Assembly (NCBI GenBank): GCA_038030265.1
Contig: CM075941.1
Span: 5,952,001 to 6,016,000, forward strand
DNA length: 64,000 nucleotides
DNA from: Corythucha ciliata
Taxonomy: Eukaryota > Arthropoda > Insecta > Hemiptera > Tingidae
Direction of reading: 5' to 3'
Positions 33,242 to 45,003 of this stretch are shown here, in pieces. Position numbers and translations under genes: made by a program. Under the pieces are notes generated by a model. The model worked only from the letters and a program-made list of their open reading frames with translations. It made no database searches and had not been told where the DNA came from. The first letter of the stretch is position 1. Each line of letters starts with the position of its first letter.

Positions 33242-33896
33242 GGTCGAAACAAGCGGTTTTGAAGAGAAAAACCATTCTTTTTTTAAGAAATGGTCATTTC
33301 TGCCGAAAAATCACTGATTACTAAAAATACGTTCATTAGTAATTTTAAAAAGGACACTTTGGGGAAGTTTTTCCGACCCATGGGATGTTAGTGCGCTCAA
33401 ACATCACACATAGATCTATACGTACGAAATTTAGGGTTTGCTGAAAATTTTTATCAACTAAAAAATCACATCAGGAGGCGCGACCGTGATCCAAAATGCT
33501 TTCTCCCCAACAGTGTTAGTCGGAGTTGTTAGTAAAGCACTGACAAAGTGTCATACATCACCATGAATGGGTGTTTGAAGGGGGAATAAATAAATTGCAA
33601 TAATAATAATTAATAACAAAAATACCCCTCCCCCTCCCATGTTTTGGCGCATTCAGCGCAACATTCAACTCAACAGGGATTGAATGTCTCATAATTATTT
33701 TCTCTCAATTTCTTAGTTACAGCTGGGATGAATTTTCCAAAAGTGCCAGAATTAAATTACATTCTGGGAAGGCTTAGTACATAATTTTAAAACCGCGCAA
33801 TATGAAAATTTAAATAAAACAGGGCCGCCTTTACAGTCACAGCATAGAAATAAGGCATCTGTATCGTAAATGAAATGCAATAAAAACTGTTACTTA

Positions 33897-34039
33897 AGCC
33901 CTGTTCACACGATGCAATGTTTGAAGCTAAATTGCATGCTGGATTTTTAAAAACATCCGGTCACTACCAAGAAACATATATGTTTTTAAAAAACCAGCAT
34001 GCAATATAACTTCAAACATTGCATCGTGTGAACAGGGCT
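33897..34039. mobile_element. Harbinger-type MITE, 143 bp
   Basis: Inverted ends AGCCCTGTTCACACGATGCA and its complement, flanked by TTA at 33894-33896 and 34040-34042. The sequence is almost fully palindromic. TTA/TAA duplications are typical of PIF/Harbinger elements, and the ends are close to the larger element at 53639 (AGCCCCGTTCACATTAGGCT). Confidence 0.85.
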
Positions 34040-34042
34040 TTA

Positions 34043-34990
34043 CGTGAGAAGGCTAGAAGCAATTTTGTAGCACTGAAAAGTACTGTAGAATAATAAAATC
34101 ACCAAAAAACACTGTACGGATGAAAATATTTACACAGAAAGCGCAGAAAATATTTACACAGAAAGGTTGACTTTACTAGGGTGACAAGCTGTCAAACTCA
34201 ATCTCAAGGGCAAAGAAAAAATTTTGCCCGTGCTTAGGGGTGAGCTTCTGTTGAAGTAGGGAGACGGGTGAGAGAGGAGTTGACAGTTCACTTCACTTCA
34301 ACCCTCTCACTCTAAGCCGTGCAAAGCCAGCCAACGGATAACTCAAACTTCGAGCAATTTACTCCAAAATAAATTTATTGATCTCGCCGTTATGCGTTTT
34401 TCTCCGGCTGTATGGTGAATTTTTCATTTTTTTTTTTAGCTCAAAATTTCTTTAAAAATATGGGCTACTCCCCTTAAGTGTCGGATTTTTAAAATATTTA
34501 TTAATAAAAAAAATAAATTCGCTAACTTTTGAATAATTTTTTTAATAAAAAATCGATCACTTAAGGGGCGTAGTATGAATTTTTTAATGAATTTAGCAAA
34601 AAACAGAAATTGAAAATTCCTAACACAGCCCGAGTAAAATCCGTAACGGCTCGAGCAGTACCTGTAACTCCCCCTTAACACTAGTAGGCTAGTATAGGTC
34701 TTGTCAAATAGCTGAAAACTCATGTGGGGAGGGGGTTATTCTATGAGAGGGTTTTCGATCCCCCCCCCCCATAAAAGGTCTCCGATTCGCCCTTTGATAC
34801 TTGATGCTATGTGAGTAGGTCACAGTATTCCAAACTTGGGAAATTAGAAGCACGCTATTTCTGCACGAAACGAATCGAATTCGGGCCGGTCTTCGGTCCG
34901 GGCTAAAGACCCAAACCGGTTTCCGGAGAGGGGAGCATTAGATTGGGTTCATTTGTTGTGTAAAAAGATCTATACTTGCACTATATGCAT
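34043..34990. other. Interior of the hAT-type element, right part
   Basis: No gene recognised. An inverted pair around 34462-34600 (ACTCCCCTTAAGTG with CACTTAAGGGGCGTAGTA) forms a small foldback. Confidence 0.45.
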
Positions 34991-35043
34991 ATGGTCTCGA
35001 GACCGAGACTTTTTCTCGGTCTCGGTGCATCACTAGTTTGCGT

Positions 35044-36815
35044 CAAACGGAGATCCCCACTCCATAACTCCATAGTACTACCAAATGCTTCGGTGAGAGT
35101 TCAGTAAATGCCATAGCTAATTACTTAACTTTAGGAACTATTGTTCATTGAAATGCATCATTGTAACAGACGACTAAGCCTGTGCACGATGCAATGAAAG
35201 CGCGAGGAATTTTCAAGAAAAAATAGGTGCGGATTATAGCTGAACGCTGCGTCACATACTTAAAATTTGGGAAGATGTGGTCCAAAAATCCAAAGATTCG
35301 CAGATTGAAAAACGGTTACTGGGAAGTACTTTAGAGCTTGAAACATCCCCGTGTAATTATAATTTATTTTAGTCCGGAGGTTAACGACATCAACTTTGCA
35401 AATAATCATTAAGCGATGCCACTTGGCAGGAATGTTCTATAAACCCGTAAGATGATTTTAAGACCAAGTCCCCACCATTGCCCACCTGCAATCACGGCCC
35501 ACCACCCCCTGAAAAGTTCTTGTTTTACGGTGGCCTTGGCAAGTTTGCATTTGCATTTTATGTACGTCCGGCTTTGAAGGAGACGTTCAATTCGGGAAGC
35601 GGAGGACGCAACTGATTTTTCCCTTTTGGGTGTATGTAAATGTTGAATGGTACATTACTTTGCACCGACACCGAGCCACAAAAGTTTTTCTGGGCCGAGG
35701 CGGGTGAGCAGCAATAAGAAGGGGGGGGGGCTTGATGACCGGCATTCTTTATCAGCATTCCTACAAAAACCGGACCTCTTGAAACTGAATAAATAATTAT
35801 TAGAGCCCAGCGAACTTGTAGTTTATTTCCTTTCCCTTACTGATTGATTTTTATCAATTATTGCTTGAACAGTAATTTATTCGCCTCCTCTCCGAAATTT
35901 TTTTTTTTTAATTTGGTGGGTTTTAGCCCTTCTAATATCCCAACGGGAGCAAATTTCCCAACCCACAAAACAATTCACTTTTTTTTTCGAGTCGAATAAC
36001 TTGGTTTTCCATATGGCTTTGGTTCTGACTATCTTTCGCTTTTTCCCTCTGAGAACATGGCAGTAGAATTCACTGACCACAAGTCCACCTTTCAAGAAAG
36101 CGTATATCAGTAATTATTCCAAAAAAATTGAAGAAACAAAGTTTTTGCAAAAAAAAAGGAAACGATTGATCACTCCCGATTCCTCGTCACACTTAATTTG
36201 GTTATCTAACCTCGAACCTTTTCTTTTCTTTTTTTCCCCACCCATTATTCTTTTTCCTTGACAAAAAAACAAACCGTTTCGTTATTGATTGAGAGTGGAG
36301 GTACGCTAGTGGAAGCGCTATAACAACAGCCAAAAGAAAATTATCAACAGTCCCCTCTGTATAGCTGTGGCGGAGGGGGTGGGGTGGGAGGGGTAGTAGT
36401 AGAAAGACGCGTGTGACCGTCTGAACTATTATGACGATATTCTAATTTTTGGACGTGTGTCATTTTTAATTGTTTGACTCACCCTCCCACCCAAAGACAT
36501 TCGTAATGACTAAAAAAGAAAAACGAGATAATGCCCGGCGCGTGTTTACATTTTTCTCGGGATTTAAATGTTTAAAAATTGGGAATTGAACGGTTTTCTT
36601 TGACGATCCATTCGCGTTTTAGCCACTTCCACTGCGGTGGTCAAAATTAATATTAACAATGGTATGTGACGTGAAAACAAAGTAAAAACTATAATTTCGA
36701 TGATTAACAGATAGCATATAGTTCCGATTTTTCAGTCATGTAACGCGGCGTGAGACTTACAAACTACAATAAACTTTAATTTAATTACCGGCGCAAATCT
36801 AGAATCGGCGCAACA
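35044..36815. other. Unassigned sequence
   Basis: The first bases complete the THAP-like frame to a stop. Beyond that I see no gene, only a G-run at 35721-35730 and GT-rich, purine-rich tracts near 36360-36400. Confidence 0.4.
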
Positions 36816-36846
36816 ATGAAGCAGTCCTACTTTTGTATGTTAAACG
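36816..36846 (+). CDS. Possible first coding exon of AGPAT (alternative start)
   Basis: An ATG in a reasonable context (CAACAATGAAG) opens ten codons and one base, MKQSYFCMLN, ending at a strong donor, G|GTGAGTACG. Its phase matches the AGPAT acceptor at 42953/42954, which would add eleven residues before the methionine used here. A chance phase match is one in three, and a 6.1-kb intron would be needed. The shorter form already has the family length, so this may be a non-coding or unrelated exon. Confidence 0.2.
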
Positions 36847-38039
36847 GTGAGTACGTTCTCAAGTTTACGGTTTTTACTAACACTTTTTGTTGTTGGCAAT
36901 TACTAACATTAAAAAGGCGATTAGTTAAGGTTTGTTAGTCTAACTAAATAACTTGATTATACGGTGCGCAGGAAGGTGTAATTTAACTTGCAGCGACGGC
37001 AAGTTTTCAAGGTAATAAAATCGCTCACCAATCGGGCTACACTAAGTAATGTCGTCTAAAAAGATAAGCCAAATCGCTTCTACGAACAATTAAACGACAA
37101 TAATAACTATAGGTTGGTGCGCACTTAGCGTTAAAATGTGCATTATTAGCGAATAATTGCATCTCTGGACTAAAATTTTTTGTTTTTTAAAGTTTCTTAT
37201 GAAGCACGTTCATAAAGATGTCTCACTCCTGTACATTTAATAGTGCGATCGATAACTAAACGCATTTCAGATTCTACAGTAAATGAATGCAGTTCGGACA
37301 ATCGACCTTTCCTAGACTCCTTTATTTGTCGAAAAAAAAATAAAAAGAAAGTTACAAATAGCATCAGGCGAATAGCTGATGAATCTCAAAAGTGCGGGTA
37401 ATAATCGATCACAATCTTTCGTCTCAAAACTTCAAGTGGCCCACGGGTCAAATGGCGAGGGTGGGTTTATGGGGGGGGGGGGTGATTACAGTGAATTGAA
37501 ACAATTGAAAATCTTGTTCACTCTAAAGAATAAAAGAAAAGGATTACCTATCGCGTCGCGTCGCGATTACTTATCGCGTCCCCACGTTTATACTTTATCA
37601 GCGTGATAGACGGAACAAGCAATAGACACACAGAAAAAACAACTTGTTGACCCAGTTTAACGCTGAAGATTCGACTCCTCAGATTATTCAACAACTCCTT
37701 GTCTTGGCAATTGACGTACCATTAATGAGGGGGCATATTGGAGGAGATTTTCTTCAATTCTTCCTGTTCACAGGAAGAATTGAAGAAGGAGGAGAGGAGC
37801 AAAAACTGCACTCAGGACGGTTTTATGGAGTCGAATTAAATTATTTCTTATACTCACTTATATCGAAAACACATTGACAGCAGTAGCGCACGATGGTTAA
37901 GGTGGCGGGGGGAAGGGTGGGTCACCGTAGGCCGACTGTCACAGAACGCGCCCCCGAGAAGATTAAAAACATCGACTGGTCCGTGTGCTGTGCTCTGTTC
38001 TTAAGGGAAGTACACAGACAGGGGCAAGTCCTTGGTGCT
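36847..38039. other. Unassigned sequence with one perfect palindrome
   Basis: No gene recognised. A hairpin lies at 37750-37787 (TTCTTCAATTCTTCCTGT, two-base loop, complement). A G-run is at 37471-37482. Confidence 0.4.
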
Positions 38040-40548
38040 GAAATGGAGAAAAGACACTAAATGATCATGCTGTTCTTGGGTCAAGTCCGTGGCTAAAATT
38101 GCGCTAATTCTAGGAAAAAATCGATGAAACGTGCTAATTCATGGCTAAAGTGGCGAAAAAGTTCGCCGCCGGAATTGGGAAAAAGCGCTAATTAATTCAT
38201 AAAAAGTGCAAAGGTGAGAAAGATATCTAATTGTCGGATAAAGTTGAGAAAAAGCGGTAATTCACGGCTAAATATAGAAAAAACAAAAAACTGGCTATTC
38301 ACGCCGTAAAATTGTCCGAAAGGACTCTATAGAGCCTATGAAATATGGTTAAGCTGACGACGATTCGTGCTTTGAAAAGGCTTTAAACAGATGATTCCTA
38401 TCCTGAAAATGGCAAAACCGACCATTTTCGCGTCAAAAATGACCAAAACTTGACCTTTTTTGCCCTGCAGAGGCTACAGATGGTGTTAATAACGATTCGC
38501 GCCTTCAAAATCTCTGCACACAAACAATTTTCCACAAGCATGCTTCGTGGCATCGTTCGTTCCCACCCTGTAACAACTGATCACACAGACAGTGGGGACA
38601 GCAGAATTACCCCCACCCCACCCTGGAGATGGTCAAATCGCTCTAAACATAGGGTAGTGATGGGAAGGGCAGGTGGTGTGGGTGTACTGTGTGATCCCCC
38701 CTCCCTTATAGAGGTCCCAGATACGCCCTTACCTGGAACATGCAATATCGCTAATATTCAACCAGTTAACTTCCAATTTTGTGGATGTTTGCCCTCAAAA
38801 TGTTGCAATTTTGCGGCTATTCGTTAGCCCACAGTCCGCAGCCTCTTAAATACAAATAAACCCCAACTTGTATAATTTTTCTCGAAGGTTAAGACCGTAA
38901 ACATGCATTTTGCGAGATATTTATAGGCTCGAAACTTGTAATTTCGCTGGAGTTCAACTCCAAATGATGTAATTCTGCGGCTATTTCACCTAATTTTACC
39001 TGAAAATTGTTGTTAATATTGAAACGGATGGCCTCATAATTTCTAAATTCTTTAATTCCATCCAGGAATCAGCGATTTTCACTATTTCAGCCGCGAATTA
39101 GCGATTTTTGGACACTTTTAGCCATGAACTAGTGCTTTTTTTTTACATTATTCACCTTACCTGATAGATGTTACCTTCAGAAAATTTCAAATTCAATTAC
39201 TTCCATGTACAACATTTAAGTATCGGTCATGTTCTCCCCGTACCGAAATGTCGTTTTCAGTTATAAATTTAAAACAATAACTTTCAGAATTTTTTAAATA
39301 ATTTTTTCGTATTCCTCGTGAAATTTTCTTACGAAATCCCTACAAATTTGCCGAACTTGTCCGAAAATGGAACTTTTTGTGTGGCCAAAATAGTCGTTTT
39401 TAGCACAAAATAACGGTCGGAATTGCAAAAAAGAGGGGCGAGAGCCCCTTTGTATCTTAATCGCGAATATTTGTACCCAAAAAACGGAGATTAAGCGAGA
39501 ATTGTAGGAGGAGTTGGCTTTGACGAATGCGAAAAATGGAAACATGGAAGTGTCGCGTGGTCCTCCATAAATTTTTTTATTATTTTTTTAGTGGCCACAT
39601 GGAGCCGGTTCACAAAATCCCTCCAGAAACTGCGCTAATCAGCAATATTTCAGAATTTTAGCTGCGTATTCCCATCTAGAACAGCACAATAGCACGCTGT
39701 CTCCATTTTAGCCCGTGGAATCGTGCCGCAGAAACTGGGAACCACAGCAACTTTTATCAATTTTAGTCGCTTGAGTAGCCTCCAGGAATCGCTTATTGGC
39801 TTTTTCCAGTGAATCGCGCATGTCCGGTAGCTCCCCCAATGTCAGCGTTCGCACTCGTGGGACACTTGTTTGTGCATAGGTGAGTCGGAGCTCCAATTCG
39901 AGGTGTATCGAGGCAAATCCGCGGCTAAAATAGCGAAAATACGCCATCCCCAAGCAATGCCGCTATCGCCAAGACGATTGGCGCCCCCCCCCCCGGGCGA
40001 GTCTTTCACCCACGCTCCACTGATGAAACCTTCAAATTAGTAATTTTTGTTGTTTTTTAGCCGCAAATCAGCGCTATTCCTCATTTTAGCAGTTTATACT
40101 ATTACGATTTTTCCACATTTGAACCGTAAATAAGAGATTTTCCAACAAAACAAAAGTTGAGGGTTGGCCGGAGGAGTGACGGTGTGTCAAATGCTTAAAA
40201 ACAAAAAAAAAAACAAAAAAAATTAGAATTCGGAAGTTCCCGTCACAAAAAAACCGAAGAGATTTTCCTGAATCCGCCATTTAGCGCTCTTTCCTAGCGA
40301 CTTTCTTTTAATTTTCAGCCTCGAAGTTCCCTTGAGATGCCTCGAATTGGCGTTTTCTTCGTTTTAACCGCGTGATATAGCGTTTTTCCACACTTCAGCG
40401 CTTCTTCTCATCAATTTCGTTAGAGAATTAGCGATTTTTCTAGTGTTCTAGTATTTTTTCCAGTTTTTAGTGTATTCCGTGTTTTTCCTGATTTCAGCCA
40501 CTATAATATCAGCAATTATTCATTTTTCCCAATTTTATTCGTGAATTA
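38040..40548. repeat. 30-bp satellite-like units and diverged relatives
   Basis: Minus-oriented units at 38060-38320 and plus-oriented units at about 39050-39140 and 39640-40545. The stretch between has unit-like words (TTGCGGCTAT, CCTCAATTTC) but is too diverged to align by eye. No gene recognised. Confidence 0.6.
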
Positions 40549-41705
40549 GCTCCAACCACAAAATGGTCTAACCACAAAATGCTCTAACCACAAAATGCTC
40601 TAACCACAAAATACTCTAACCACAAAATGCTCTAACCATAAAATTCTCGCCACAAAATTCTCCAACCACAAGATTCTTCAACAACAAAATGCTCCAACCA
40701 CAAAATTCTCCAACCGCAAAATGCTCTAACCAAAAAGTTTTCCAACCACAAAATAGTCTAACCACAAAATACTCTAACCACAAAATGCTCCAACCACAAA
40801 ATGCTTCAACCACAAAATGCTCCAACCACAAAATGCTCTACCACAAAATGTTCTAACCAACAAATGCTTTAAACTACAAAATGCTCTAACCACAAAATTC
40901 TCGCCACAAAATTCGCCAACCACAAAATGCTCTTACCACAAAATGCTTAACCACAAAATTCTCGGCACAAAATTCTCCAACCACAAAGTGCTCTAACCAC
41001 AAAATGCTCTAACCACAAAATACTCTAACCACAAGATGCTCCAACCACAAATGCTCTACCACAAAATGCTCTACCACAAAATTCTCCAACCACAAAATGT
41101 TCCAACCAACAAATGCTCTAACTACAAAATGCTCCAACCACAAAATTCTCGCCACAAAATTTTCCAACCACAAAATGCTCTAACCACAAAATTCTCAGCA
41201 CGAAATTCTCCAACCACAAAATGCTCTAACCACAAAATTCTCCAACCACAAAATGTTCCAACCGCAAAATGCTCTAACCATAAAATTCTCGCCACAAAAT
41301 TCTCCAACCACAAAATGCTCTAACCACGAAGTTCTCCAACCGCAAAATGGTCTAACCACAAAATTCTCGCCACAAAATTCTCCAACCACAAAAGGCTCTA
41401 ACCACAAAATGCTCTACCACAAAATTCTCCAACCACAAAATGTTCCAACCAACAAATGCTTTAACTACAAAATGCTCCAACCACAAAATTCTCGCCACAA
41501 AATTTTCCAACCACAAAATGCTCTAACCACAAAATTCTCGGCACGAAATTCTCCAACCACAAAATGCTCTAACCACAAAATTCTCCAACCACAAAATGTT
41601 CAACCACAAAATGCTCTAACCGTAAAATTCTCGCCACAAAATTCTCCAACCACAAAAGGCTCTAACCACAAAATGCTCTAACCACAAAATGCTCCAACCA
41701 CAAAA
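40549..41705 (+). repeat. Minisatellite of ACCACAAAATGCTCTA type
   Basis: About 1.15 kb of a 14-17-bp unit, AACCACAAAATGCTCTA, with variants AACCACAAAATTCTCC and GCCACAAAATTCTC. A higher-order period is visible: a block of about 360 bp at 41030-41390 is repeated at 41400-41680 with few changes. Because the unit lacks stops in several frames, long open frames occur on both strands; they are not genes. A short related array is at 44905-45003. Confidence 0.9.
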
Positions 41706-41729
41706 CTGCTCGTTCCTCGTCCAGGTTGC

Positions 41730-42010
41730 GTGAAGTTGGGCTGACACGTACAGTTTTTCAATTCCCGTTGACAAGCTCTCTGCTGTGCAACCAAACAAAT
41801 CTGTTCCCTCGAAAAATGAAGCATTTTGATAGGTTGCACTGACTCTACAGACGCACAGGTTTGTGAACTTAACGACCACCTGTTGTGATCATTCACAATA
41901 TCTGTGCTATGCGTCTGTGGAGTCTATGCAACCAATCAAAATGCTTCATTTTTCAAGGAAATAAATTTGTTAGGTTGTATATAGACTTCACGGAACGCAA
42001 ACATAGAGCT
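41730..42010. repeat. Small foldback element beside the minisatellite
   Basis: GAAAAATGAAGCATTTTGAT with GGTTGCA.AGACTC.ACAGACGCA at 41814-41856 is the complement of 41908-41965. The pair is separated by about 50 bp. No duplication was identified. Confidence 0.6.
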
Positions 42011-42166
42011 TGTGAGCAGGCCTAAAACAAAATATCTGAAAGGAAAATAATAAAATAGCCTACTGATCTAACGAATAGGACGATTTTCATTAATTATTCT
42101 CATTTAATGTATCAGGGTAGGTTCACGCGCATTATTATTTTCTAAGAATGAAATGCCCAATCAATC

Positions 42167-42206
42167 GTCTTTTTTTTTCTTTCTTTCTTTCTTTCTTTCT
42201 TTCTTT
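42167..42206 (+). repeat. (CTTT)n microsatellite
   Basis: A pure run of CTTT/TTTC tetramers of about 40 bp with neighbouring T-runs. Confidence 0.9.
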
Positions 42207-42955
42207 TCTTATAAATGTAAAGCAGAATTCGGGACAAATTGCAGCAAAACATGACCATTTTCTTGCGTGGAAAACATATTTTTTGGGTGAAATTTCACTA
42301 TTATTTTGTTCTTTTAAGGGCAAAATTATCAGCTTCATAACGCTAATCTGCCGGTTTGAAGGGGTAAATTGATGGTTTCGAATATTGTCGAGCTGGAAAA
42401 GCACAAACACAAATAACAAACTAAAGACGTCTCAGTTTTGCTGAATTTCACTCATTTGAAAAGTCAACGAGCTTTGACTGTAATTCACAAAAATTATCAC
42501 ACGAGGAAGAAAATATCGCCTGAGAATTCCCTCGCTCTTTTAAAACGTAGAGTCATGTCGCGTTATTCATTTCGAACATTTACGATTGTACCGCACCAAA
42601 GAAGAACCAAAGTCAAAGATCAATAGGACACAACACACAAGCATTAAAATAAGACAAAACACCATTAACTCTAGGGCTTGAATGTTACCGTAATAGCTGT
42701 TTTGAGCGTTTTCCTCAAGACAACCTTCGAATCAGACGTAATGAACGTAGTTGCCTATTATAAGTAATTATTTAATTTAATTATTTTGCAATTCCTAAAT
42801 TGTCGTCACCTTCCAAAGAATTTTTTCTACGCTTCGAAGCATAATTGCCCGTTTAAGGGGCCCACGTGATGACAGTTCCTATAAGGATTTCGTGCCACTC
42901 GATAGCAATCGGCCGCGGTAAAATCAACTCATTCAATTTTTTTTTTCTTCTAGGA

Positions 42956-43929
42956 ATGATTTCAACTCTGTGCCATTACGATTGGAAGTTCGCTCTCTTC
43001 GCCTTCTACATCGTCGTTCTCATGATGGCACTCTCGTCGAACACAAAAATTCGTTACTACGGTTGTTACGTCTTCTACGTTTTATACATTTCCACGTTTG
43101 GAACGTTACTGTTGCCTATTTTCATGCTTCGGCTCAAAAATGTCGAAAATTTAAGGTGAACTAGTTTTTTTGTGTGTGTGAAGGTTAGGCAGTAACACGC
43201 ACAACAGCTAGACGTTGATGGTTTTGCCTGCTTTTCATTCGGTTGAAAACAAAATTTTTTGTGCGTGTTTTTTTTTTAGCGGTTTCCTTTTTTCAGGCTA
43301 GCAGGTGTCATATTGAAACATTTCACAAAAATTATCGGTATACGTTGGCACTTGAAGAACGAGCACATTCTTCTGGAAAAACGAGGAGCCGTGATCGTAG
43401 CTAACCATCAGAGTATTTTAGATATTCTCGGTGAAGTTCTAAAATGTCGAATTTCGAGAATCGAACAAAATAACCCCCTCCCCCTCCTCCCTTCTCATAG
43501 GAATGTTTAACATTTGGGAAGCGATGGGCAAATGTACGGCCATAGCGAAAAAAGAATTGATTTACGTGGCACCGTTCGGTCCAGTCGCTTGGGTGGCCGG
43601 TCTCGTGTTCATAGACCGAGGGAATCCCAAACTGGCCGGTGAACAACTGAAGAAGGCCTCGACCATTGTACACGACGAGCAGGTGAGAATGAAAGAAAAA
43701 TCAAAAGTTGTTCCGTAGTTTTGAAAAATTTCTTCACGCATTTTTGTTTTTTTGGTCCAGACAAAGCTGTGGCTCTTTCCCGAAGGGACGAGAAATAAAA
43801 AAGGCGACAAATTGCTTCCATTCAAAAAAGGGGCTTTTCGAACAGCCATCGAGTGTCAAGCGCCCATAATTCCAGTGGTTTTCTCGCCCTACTATTTCAT
43901 CGACGGGCGAAACAAAACGTTTGCGAGAG
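42956..43929 (+). CDS. AGPAT: 1-acylglycerol-3-phosphate acyltransferase (AGPAT), exons 1-4
   Basis: Endoplasmic-reticulum membrane enzyme that acylates lysophosphatidic acid to phosphatidic acid in glycerolipid synthesis. Coding exons are 42956-43155, 43297-43430, 43501-43682 and 43761-43929; the fifth is at 62022-62188. Introns are 141, 70, 78 and 18,092 bp, all GT/AG with matching phases. The total is 852 bases, 283 residues plus stop, equal to human AGPAT1 in length. N-terminal hydrophobic segments (FALFAFYIVVLMMAL, YVLYISTFGTLLLPIFML) precede RLKNVENLR. Block I is NHQSILDIL (catalytic His and Asp), block II GLVFIDRGN, block III FPEGTRNKKG, block IV IIPVVFSPYYF. The start was chosen for family length; the acceptor two bases before it implies an upstream, probably non-coding exon. 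AGPAT1 versus AGPAT2 orthology is not decided. Confidence 0.93.
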
Positions 43930-44169
43930 GTACGTTTCGGTTACAAAACAATGAACCCAGTGCAATCAATCTCACTCCAAGCCCATCCCGCAAAATTTGT
44001 TTTTGAATTTTTCCGTAATTTTGTTTTTGAAAAGAGCCAGACCAGTCGCTTGAATGGGTCAAAAACGAAAAATTGTGTTTTTGGAGCAGTGAGAAACCCC
44101 CCCCCCCTTCTTTTCTTGCCCTTTTCCTGGGGGTAGGGGGCGGTATCGAGTATCAATCCCGCAAAATTG

Positions 44170-44895
44170 GTTTCTGACGAGTCAGATTCGCAAAATGTAG
44201 CGATGAATCGCTCAGCAGGCTTAGTGTTTATTGAGAAAACGCCATTTCGTAGTTTTTTTAGGCAACTTCGTGTCTGAAATTGAGCAAGAGCTCTAATTCA
44301 CACGAATAAAATGGAAAAAAATCGCTAATTTGCGGCTAAACTTTAAAAAAATGTCAAGTCGCAGATACATACTTGAGAAAACCCGCTAATTCACTGCTTT
44401 ATAGCCCATAAAACCTTGGCTGAAGTTGACAAAAAGAGCTCATTCGGAGCTAAAATGAAAAAAAAAATCGCCAATTCGCAGATCAATTTGAGAAAATTTC
44501 GGGGCCTAAAATGGAGTAAACTCAGTAATTCGCGGCAAAACTGTGGAAACAACCCGGATTCGTTGCTAAAAATGAGAGAAAAAAAAACTAATTCTCGGAT
44601 ACATTTAAGATAACCTGCCAATTCGCGGCTAAAACTGAAATACCCGGCTAAAATTGAGATGAAGCGTTCATTCGCAGCTAAAATTGAGAAAACGCGTAAA
44701 TCGCGGCTTAAAAAAAGTGCTCGTTTGAAGCAAAAATGGAGAAAACTTCAAATTTCTAGAATTCAGTCGAGGAGTCCAATAATTCGCGGCTAAAAATAAA
44801 GAAATTCAAGGCTAAAATAGAGAAACAAGGCTAGTTCCCGCCAAAAACGGATAAAAAGCGCTAATACGCATAACTGATAAGTGGTGGGGGGGGGG
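44170..44895 (-). repeat. 30-bp satellite-like array, minus orientation
   Basis: Units such as TTCGCGGCTAAAATTGAGAA recur with spacing near 30 bp, with many substitutions. A G-run at 44884-44895 closes the segment. Confidence 0.75.
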
Positions 44896-44904
44896 GGAAA
44901 CCGT

Positions 44905-45003
44905 GCTCCAACCACAAAATCCTGTAACCACAAAATGCTTTAACCACAAAATGCTCTATCCACAAAATGCTCAATCCACAAAATGCTCTAACCACAAAAT
45001 GCT
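44905..45003 (+). repeat. Short second array of the ACCACAAAATGCT minisatellite
   Basis: Six units of the same 16-17-bp repeat found at 40549-41705, here embedded in 30-bp satellite sequence 3.2 kb away. This suggests spread by local duplication. Confidence 0.85.

Larger units (their letters stand above)
30473..33401. mobile_element. Foldback element of about 0.75 kb split by a LINE
   Basis: Outer arms 30473-30632 and 33242-33401 are complements (CATCCCATGGGTCGGAAAAA shared). Inner arms about 30650-30790 and 30890-31058 are also complements (GACAGCTAGCTG shared). Together they form one long palindrome of which the right arm was split near 31058 by the LINE. The loop is about 100 bp near 30790-30890. 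No coding capacity of its own. Confidence 0.75.
28958..35035. mobile_element. Large hAT-type element with perfect 8-bp TSD and nested insertions
   Basis: Ends are TAGTGATGCACGAGACCGAG at left and CTCGGTCTCGGTGCATCACTA at right. GTTTGCGT is duplicated at 28950-28957 and 35036-35043. An 8-bp duplication and short terminal inverted repeats are typical of hAT elements. Subterminal GAGACC/GGTCTC repeats follow inside both ends. No hAT transposase is recognisable. The interior holds a 0.75-kb foldback, a LINE and a MITE, so much of the 6.1 kb is later insertion. Confidence 0.8.

Noticed and set aside
40549..41705. CRISPR-like array
   Set aside because: Units are contiguous and variable, with no unique spacers, and the genome is animal.
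40616..41879. Repetitive proteins on either strand of the minisatellite
   Set aside because: Open frames on both strands follow from the stop-free repeat unit; there is no domain, start context or splice evidence.
42148..42419. Frames over the (CTTT)n microsatellite
   Set aside because: Low-complexity FLSFFLSF or KKERKKERK peptides derive from the tetranucleotide run.
43752..44006. AGPAT ending at the stop at 44004-44006
   Set aside because: The frame beyond 43929 has no AGPAT C-terminal pattern and follows a strong donor. The correct tail exon with matching phase is at 62022.
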